Notes under the pieces: generated by a model
Database searches by the model: none
What the model was told of the DNA's origin: nothing
What the model saw: only the letters and a program-made list of their open reading frames with translations
Assembly: GCF_000953635.1 (NCBI RefSeq)
Contig: NZ_LN614830.1
Coordinates: forward strand, 425,001-489,000
From: Legionella micdadei
Lineage (GTDB): Bacteria > Pseudomonadota > Gammaproteobacteria > Legionellales > Legionellaceae
Length of the DNA stretch: 64,000 nucleotides
Direction: 5' to 3'
Made by a program: the position numbers and the translations under genes
In this document: piece after piece, positions 59,268-64,000 of the stretch
How the letters are laid out: each line of letters starts with the position of its first letter
Numbering within the stretch: the stretch's first letter is position 1

Positions 59268-60644
59268 CTAAGACATAAAAGTCAGATTCACTTGGAACAG
59301 CGATTCTACTTGGCGAACATAACGTTTTTTTAATAGTAGAAGTATAATATGGTCGCCTGATGCAAGAATTAAATTAGGATTCGGCATGAGAACCTGCTCT
59401 TCGCGAGTTAGCGCTGCTATAGAACAACTGGGAGGTAACTCAATTTCTGATAGTTTGCGGCCAACCACTTGTGAAGTCAACTCATCGCCATGGGTGATTA
59501 ATTCAATTGCTTCCGCTTCATTATCTTGCAGCCGATAAACCTTAACCATGTTGCCGCGTCTTAATTTGGCAAGGATACTGCCAATTGTAATTAATTGGGG
59601 CGAAATCGCATGATCAATGGGGCTGTCTTCAATTAATTCCACATAGGCATTGCGATTAACCAGCGCAATGGCATAACGTGCGCCTAATCGTTTTGCCTGT
59701 AAGCTAGACATGATATTGGCTTCGTCATCATTAGTGACTGCACAAAACACATCGGTGAACTCGATATTTTCATTGACTAGAAGATCGCGGTCGGCAATAT
59801 CCCCCTGTAAAACGGTACCTTTATGGAGATGGGAGGCAAGGTGGCTAGCCCTCATCAAATTGCGATCGATGATTTTCACGCGGTATTGATTTTCTAAAGA
59901 TAGAGCCAGTCCAGAACCGATATGCCCGCCTCCTGCAATCATAATGCGATGATTGGGATGAGTGTAACGCCCTAAGGCTATCAGCACCTGTTGGGTTGCT
60001 GCAGGAGAAGCGGCAAACACTACTTCATCGCCAACTGCAATTTGGCAATCGTCCCGGGGTTCTATTGCTTCTTTATTGCGGAAAACGGCGACTACTTTGG
60101 CTTCAATGGGATACAAATGTTGATAAAGCTCGACAATAGTCTTCCCTACCATGACTTCATTTGGTGAGGGTTTCACGGTACTTAATAAAACCTGTCCTTC
60201 AGCAAATTCTAAGACCTGAGCAGCTCCTGGGTAGTGAATCAAGTTTTCAATGTGTTCAGTGACCAGTTTTTCAGGACTGATACATACATCCACAGGGACA
60301 TGATCATTACGAAACAATTGCGGGTAATCATAATAGTTTTGGGAGCGAATTCGGGCGATTTTTGTTGGTGTACGAAACAAGCTGTAGGCAATTTGACAAC
60401 CCATCATGTTAATTTCGTCGCTGTTAGTGACAGCAATTAACATATCGGCTTGTTCGATACCTGCTTCAATTAAAACATTAGGGTGTGAACCCGATCCCTG
60501 AACGGTTTGAATATCAAGGCGATGCTGTAATTCGCGTAAGCGCTCTTCATTTAAATCCACTAAGGTAATATCGTTATCTTCCCGCGCTAGATTACGGGCA
60601 AGTGTAGCCCCGACTTGGCCTGCGCCTAAAATAACTATTCGCAT
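59268..60644 (-). CDS. trkA: Trk potassium uptake regulatory subunit TrkA
   Basis: TrkA is the cytoplasmic NAD-binding gate of TrkH. The 458-residue protein has two Rossmann halves, each followed by a TrkA-C domain: MRIVILGAGQVGATLARNLARE at the start and HRIMIAGGGHIGSGLALSLE near 232-251. It overlaps the end of dapF by ten bases and precedes trkH, so the order lptM-dapF-trkA-trkH forms one operon on the - strand. Confidence 0.96.
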   Translation of the reverse strand: MRIVILGAGQVGATLARNLAREDNDITLVDLNEERLRELQHRLDIQTVQGSGSHPNVLIEAGIEQADMLIAVTNSDEINMMGCQIAYSLFRTPTKIARIRSQNYYDYPQLFRNDHVPVDVCISPEKLVTEHIENLIHYPGAAQVLEFAEGQVLLSTVKPSPNEVMVGKTIVELYQHLYPIEAKVVAVFRNKEAIEPRDDCQIAVGDEVVFAASPAATQQVLIALGRYTHPNHRIMIAGGGHIGSGLALSLENQYRVKIIDRNLMRASHLASHLHKGTVLQGDIADRDLLVNENIEFTDVFCAVTNDDEANIMSSLQAKRLGARYAIALVNRNAYVELIEDSPIDHAISPQLITIGSILAKLRRGNMVKVYRLQDNEAEAIELITHGDELTSQVVGRKLSEIELPPSCSIAALTREEQVLMPNPNLILASGDHIILLLLKKRYVRQVESLFQVNLTFMS

Positions 60645-61474
60645 GGCATTAGTACTCCTTCATACACGAAGGCGGCGGATCCGGTTAATGAGATGGAGCT
60701 TTTGGTATCTGGCCAATCCACAATTAACTCTCCGCCAGGTAACTCAATATGGATTTGTTCCGCCAAATGGTGATAGAGGCGGCCAACCGCCGCTGCTGCT
60801 AAGGCACCGCTGCCACAAGCCTTGGTTTCGCCGCAGCCCCGTTCGTAAACCCGTAAGCGAATATGATTTTTATCGACGATCTGCATGAAACCGGCATTAG
60901 TTTGCTCGGGGAATAGTGGATGCTCGCTGATCTCTTTTCCTAATGTTGCAACAGGTGCTTTAGTAATGTCCTCAACAATACTCACAGCATGAGGATTTCC
61001 GACATTAATCGCATGAATTTGACAACTTGAACCGTCATCAAAAGGGAGTGAATAAAGAACGGCCTGATGATTGGCTAATAAGGGGATGTCTTCTGGTTTA
61101 AGTTTAGGTTGTCCAAAATCAACAGTGATAGCGCCATTTTCATTGAGAGTAAGCTGCATCCTTGTGGTGCAAGTTGCAACTGAAATTGTTTTTTTAGTGG
61201 TCAAGCCATAATGGTGAACAAAGCGGGCAAGGCATCGAGCGCCATTACCGCATTGTCCAACTTCTTGGCCATCAGCGTTGAAAATACGGTAAAAGAAATC
61301 GATTTCAGGATCGTTGCTTGCTTCGACTAATAGGCATTGATCAAATCCCACACCGGTATCACGCCGAGCAAGCGCACTAATCTCGCTTGGAGTGAAATTG
61401 ATTTGCTGGTGTATTGCATCGATCACCATGAAATCATTCCCTATCCCATGCATTTTTGTAAATCGAATTGTCAT
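60635..61474 (-). CDS. dapF: Diaminopimelate epimerase
   Basis: DapF converts LL- to meso-diaminopimelate for lysine and peptidoglycan synthesis. The 279-residue protein has the two catalytic cysteines, C75 in GQCGNGARC and C220 in TKACGSGAL, and starts MTIRFTKMHGIGNDFMVID. The start codon directly follows the stop of lptM. Confidence 0.97.
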   Translation of the reverse strand: MTIRFTKMHGIGNDFMVIDAIHQQINFTPSEISALARRDTGVGFDQCLLVEASNDPEIDFFYRIFNADGQEVGQCGNGARCLARFVHHYGLTTKKTISVATCTTRMQLTLNENGAITVDFGQPKLKPEDIPLLANHQAVLYSLPFDDGSSCQIHAINVGNPHAVSIVEDITKAPVATLGKEISEHPLFPEQTNAGFMQIVDKNHIRLRVYERGCGETKACGSGALAAAAVGRLYHHLAEQIHIELPGGELIVDWPDTKSSISLTGSAAFVYEGVLMPCE

Positions 61475-61615
61475 TTAGTATCTCATCGCTTTTGGCAGTT
61501 TCGTTTGTTGTGACTTCTTGTTTTCGGGTAGATAGAGCGGTCCCTTTTGCCCGCAAGCAGCTAAAAGGCCTACTGATAGACAACATGTAATAACTATAAA
61601 AGCAAATAAGCGCAT
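61475..61615 (-). CDS. lptM: Small lipoprotein LptM (YifL-like)
   Basis: LptM is a small outer-membrane lipoprotein that helps mature the LPS translocon LptD-LptE in E. coli. I read 46 residues: a signal peptide MRLFAFIVITCCLSVGLLAA, the lipidated Cys at 21, then CGQKGPLYLPENKK, the family hallmark, and a basic end PKAMRY. It ends exactly where dapF begins, the usual lptM-dapF arrangement. A different frame on the same strand overlaps it and is spurious. Confidence 0.93.
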   Translation of the reverse strand: MRLFAFIVITCCLSVGLLAACGQKGPLYLPENKKSQQTKLPKAMRY

Positions 61616-61660
61616 AATAAATTGAACTTATCAATTAGCGATAAATCGCATTATATCTTA

Positions 61661-62836
61661 TTAACAAAGGCTCATCGAAGAGATCTCTTGCTGTCCCTCC
61701 TCGATTTCTTCCATTCTTTTTTGTACCTCTAATTCTTCAATTTTCCTAAATACAGCAATGGAGCGGTGCATTGTTCCTGTAACTCGTTGATATGAGCGTG
61801 GGTTAATTTCTATTTTTTCTGCAAAATTAAGTCCGTTAGGTGATTGCCAGTTTAGCTCAAAAATAAGTAGGTCAGGAATGTCGCTTTGGCTTTCGGTGCT
61901 GTAATAGGGCGTAACTGTGACAGCTATTTCGCTGATTCGATCTTCTTTAACCTGATTTAACATCTTCTCAGCAATGAAATTTTCAACTACTTCCAAGATA
62001 TTGTAATTTGCAGCTGCAGTTGCAGGGATGAGATTTTCTTTATGGTGATCTCCACCTAAAAAATAAGCAACCATGTGCGACCAATGATAATCATGACCAT
62101 TAACAGTAATGTATTCTTCATTACTGCAACCATCGGCTTTAAAAACTTCAATACAAGAAATGCCAGTTAATTTTTTCTGACTGATAATCCTTTTTTTACC
62201 TTGCCTGTCCTCAATTTTTTCTAAAGTGATGGTGAATTCGATTGGAGAAGGCCGATCAAATAAATAAGATTTGAATTTACTTCGAAGTTTCGTCCTATCC
62301 GCCATGCTTATATCGATTTTGCCACGAGGTTTCGGCCCATCTGGTGTGACGGGTTTGAAAAAGGTACCAAGTCGTTTAGAAAGGAATGGACGTATTTTGT
62401 TCGTTTTATTCGGGGTTAAATAAACTTGCGGATACCCGCGCTCTGGTGTTGCTGGAGCAGGTTCAGGAATAATACGAACGCCTGTTTTTCGAATAGGTGA
62501 ATGCAATTGTGTATTACCGGCAAAAAGGAAAGAATTCTCACCGCTATCTTTTCTACGTCTTTTAAGTGGACGTTGGTGTTGTTGGTGCGAATCAAAAATC
62601 GGTTTTGCAGAACGGGATAATGGTTTTCGAGCCAATTCTGCATGGAGTTTATCGATATCGGTTTTGGTGATTTCACTAAAAACAAGGAGCAAGGTAGTAG
62701 AGGTAAGCCGCTTCACCCCCAATTTCTCCACAGCAACACTGGCTTGAAGCCAGTGATCGTCCTCTAAGCGTAGTTTTTTTAAATTAGGAATAACTTTGAG
62801 GGCACGTCGTTTAAAAAGAGCTGTTTTTTCTAACAT
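61661..62836 (-). CDS. Nuclease-like protein with possible nuclear signal, candidate effector
   Basis: The 391-residue protein has no signal peptide. Residues about 247-288 (NGHDYHWSHMVAYFLGG then ENLIPATAAANYNI) resemble the beta-beta-alpha-metal core of DNA/RNA non-specific endonucleases: H254 as candidate general base and N277 or N279 as metal ligand. KRRRK at 92-96 could be a nuclear localisation signal. The tail KRMEEIEEGQQEISSMSLC is a strong E-rich Legionella-type secretion signature. No immunity-like gene is adjacent, which argues against a bacterial toxin. Function is inferred. Confidence 0.65.
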   Translation of the reverse strand: MLEKTALFKRRALKVIPNLKKLRLEDDHWLQASVAVEKLGVKRLTSTTLLLVFSEITKTDIDKLHAELARKPLSRSAKPIFDSHQQHQRPLKRRRKDSGENSFLFAGNTQLHSPIRKTGVRIIPEPAPATPERGYPQVYLTPNKTNKIRPFLSKRLGTFFKPVTPDGPKPRGKIDISMADRTKLRSKFKSYLFDRPSPIEFTITLEKIEDRQGKKRIISQKKLTGISCIEVFKADGCSNEEYITVNGHDYHWSHMVAYFLGGDHHKENLIPATAAANYNILEVVENFIAEKMLNQVKEDRISEIAVTVTPYYSTESQSDIPDLLIFELNWQSPNGLNFAEKIEINPRSYQRVTGTMHRSIAVFRKIEELEVQKRMEEIEEGQQEISSMSLC

Positions 62837-63007
62837 TGAATCAAAAGCCTAGTCATACAAAGCGGAAGAGACTAAGCTTAGCACAGGCTTACTAAAAATA
62901 GTTAGGATAATTTCCCTGTTGCGTCCCAAACTGGCCCTAAGTTTTTGCCATGACCTTGCCTTAATCAAACGCTTTGAGGATAATTTGAGTTTTTTTGGAG
63001 ATATGGG

Positions 63008-63661
63008 TTGAACGTTTATATAAAGAAACCACAGCAGCAAGCCCATTCTTGCATAATTTGGATGCATGGTTTAGGTGCTGACGCCTCTGATATGGCTGGT
63101 CTTGCAGAACAATTGCGATTAGATGACTTAAGTTTGCGTCATGTTTTTCTCGATGCGCCAATACGTCCGGTAACACTCAATAACGGCATGGCTATGCGAG
63201 CTTGGTATGATATTATGGGTATGAAATTAACTGATAGGGAAGACAGCGAAGGGATTCAACAATCTGCGAAGTTTATCCATGAAGTCATTGACAGCCAAAT
63301 TAAGGATGGGTTTAGTTCGGAACAAATTTATCTGGCTGGGTTTTCCCAAGGTGGTGCGATGGCTTTATACACCGCGTTACATATGCCGACAGCGCTTGCT
63401 GGTGTGATTGCGTTATCCGCCTATTTGCCTCTCGCCGATAAATGCAGAACAGATCTGACTAAAACAACTCCCATATTTATGGCTGGCGGGCAGTATGATC
63501 CAATAGTTTTGCCGATCTGGACAAAACAAACTGCTGAATGGCTAAGTGCGGCGGGTTATCAGGTGAGTATGCATAATTATCTTATGGAGCATTCTGTTTG
63601 TGCTGAAGAAATCAATGATCTCTCTCATTGGCTTGTTGCCCAGGAAAAGGGAGAACGTTAA
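63008..63661 (+). CDS. Carboxylesterase/lysophospholipase, alpha/beta hydrolase
   Basis: The 217-residue enzyme hydrolyses short-chain esters or lysophospholipids. It has the oxyanion segment IIWMHGLGADASDM (16-29), the nucleophile S113 in GFSQGG, D164 in GGQYDPIV and H195 in YLMEHSV, the order of the EstB/abhydrolase_2 family. The start is TTG at 63008 with GGAG eight bases upstream; there is no in-frame ATG until well inside. Its stop overlaps the ratA start in TAATG. Confidence 0.9.
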   Translation: MNVYIKKPQQQAHSCIIWMHGLGADASDMAGLAEQLRLDDLSLRHVFLDAPIRPVTLNNGMAMRAWYDIMGMKLTDREDSEGIQQSAKFIHEVIDSQIKDGFSSEQIYLAGFSQGGAMALYTALHMPTALAGVIALSAYLPLADKCRTDLTKTTPIFMAGGQYDPIVLPIWTKQTAEWLSAAGYQVSMHNYLMEHSVCAEEINDLSHWLVAQEKGER

Positions 63662-64000
63662 TGACCATAGTTAAAAAATCAAGGGTGGTTCCTTTTACTT
63701 GCGAGCAAATGTTTGGCTTAGTCAATGATGTTGAGCGTTATGCCGAATTTTTACCCTACTGTGCCCAAAGTTTGGTGCATCATCGTGACGAAGACGAAGT
63801 ACAAGCCACGTTGGTAATAGCTGCAGCCGGAATGAGTCGATCGTTTACCACGCGCAATCGTTTACAGACCAATAAAATGATAGAAATTCGTTTAGTAGAC
63901 GGCCCGTTTAGCCACCTGGAAGGCTTTTGGCGCTTCGATGAGGATCCTGAAGGTTGCAAAGTCTCTTTTGATTTGGAATTCGAATTCGCTGGGCGTATGT
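63661..64000 (+). CDS. ratA: RatA/Coq10-like START-domain protein, truncated by window edge
   Basis: This is the first 113 codons of a SRPBCC-fold protein of the RatA/Coq10 group, which bind ubiquinone-type lipids; E. coli RatA has also been reported to block ribosome association. It begins MTIVKKSRVVPFTCEQMFGL and has VNDVERYAEFLPYCAQS (21-37) and LVDGPFSHLEGFWRF, the family hallmarks. It overlaps the esterase gene by one base (TAATG). The 3' end lies outside the window. Confidence 0.9.
   Translation, partial: MTIVKKSRVVPFTCEQMFGLVNDVERYAEFLPYCAQSLVHHRDEDEVQATLVIAAAGMSRSFTTRNRLQTNKMIEIRLVDGPFSHLEGFWRFDEDPEGCKVSFDLEFEFAGRM

Noticed and set aside
61434..61634. 66-codon frame on the - strand upstream of dapF
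   Set aside because: It overlaps lptM in another frame; lptM has a lipobox and a family signature, this one has neither.
62849..63176. Two - strand frames opposite the start of the esterase gene
   Set aside because: They run antisense to a gene with an intact catalytic triad and have no signature of their own.

Overview
The window looks like a Legionella-type gammaproteobacterial chromosome. The evidence is the low GC content, Legionella-like ribosomal and RNA polymerase proteins, an AcpXL/FabF/LpxL-type acyl-chain cluster, a long ankyrin-repeat protein, and several accessory proteins with glutamate-rich C-termini like those of Dot/Icm effectors. I assign the genus by recognising protein families, not by a database search, and I do not assign a species.

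Positions 1-34650 are core information-processing DNA, all on the + strand. They begin with the 3' part of a 23S rRNA gene and a 5S rRNA gene. Then come four tRNA genes in the E. coli thrU-tyrU-glyT-thrT order, the first tuf gene, tRNA-Trp, secE-nusG, rplKAJL-rpoBC, rpsL-rpsG-fusA-tuf, the S10 and spc ribosomal blocks with secY and rpmJ, and the alpha block (rpsM-rpsK-rpsD-rpoA-rplQ), which ends at a strong terminator. A small exported protein of unknown function follows.

Positions 34700-43700 are mixed housekeeping: ssb and a YajR-like MFS transporter (- strand), a FabL-type enoyl-ACP reductase (+), a hutF-hutG pair for the formylglutamate route of histidine breakdown (-), a VOC protein and an unknown exported protein (-), a HAD-fold protein that has lost its catalytic residues (+), and dinB (+).

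Positions 43815-48537 hold a tight five-gene operon: a specialised acyl carrier protein, a double-hotdog dehydratase-like protein, an intact ketosynthase, a second ketosynthase-like protein without the catalytic Cys, and an LpxL/HtrB-like acyltransferase. The set parallels the rhizobial acpXL-fabZXL-fabF2XL-fabF1XL-lpxXL cluster. It is a good candidate for making and transferring the very long chain fatty acids of Legionella lipid A.

Positions 48778-64000 are more accessory. They hold a 1078-residue ankyrin-like protein, a small glutamate-tailed orphan, an amino-acid-binding protein, a DsbD without its N-terminal periplasmic domain, a CHASE3-PAS-GAF-GGDEF diguanylate cyclase, lptM-dapF-trkA-trkH, a nuclease-like protein with a possible nuclear localisation signal and an E-rich tail, a carboxylesterase, and the start of ratA at the window edge.
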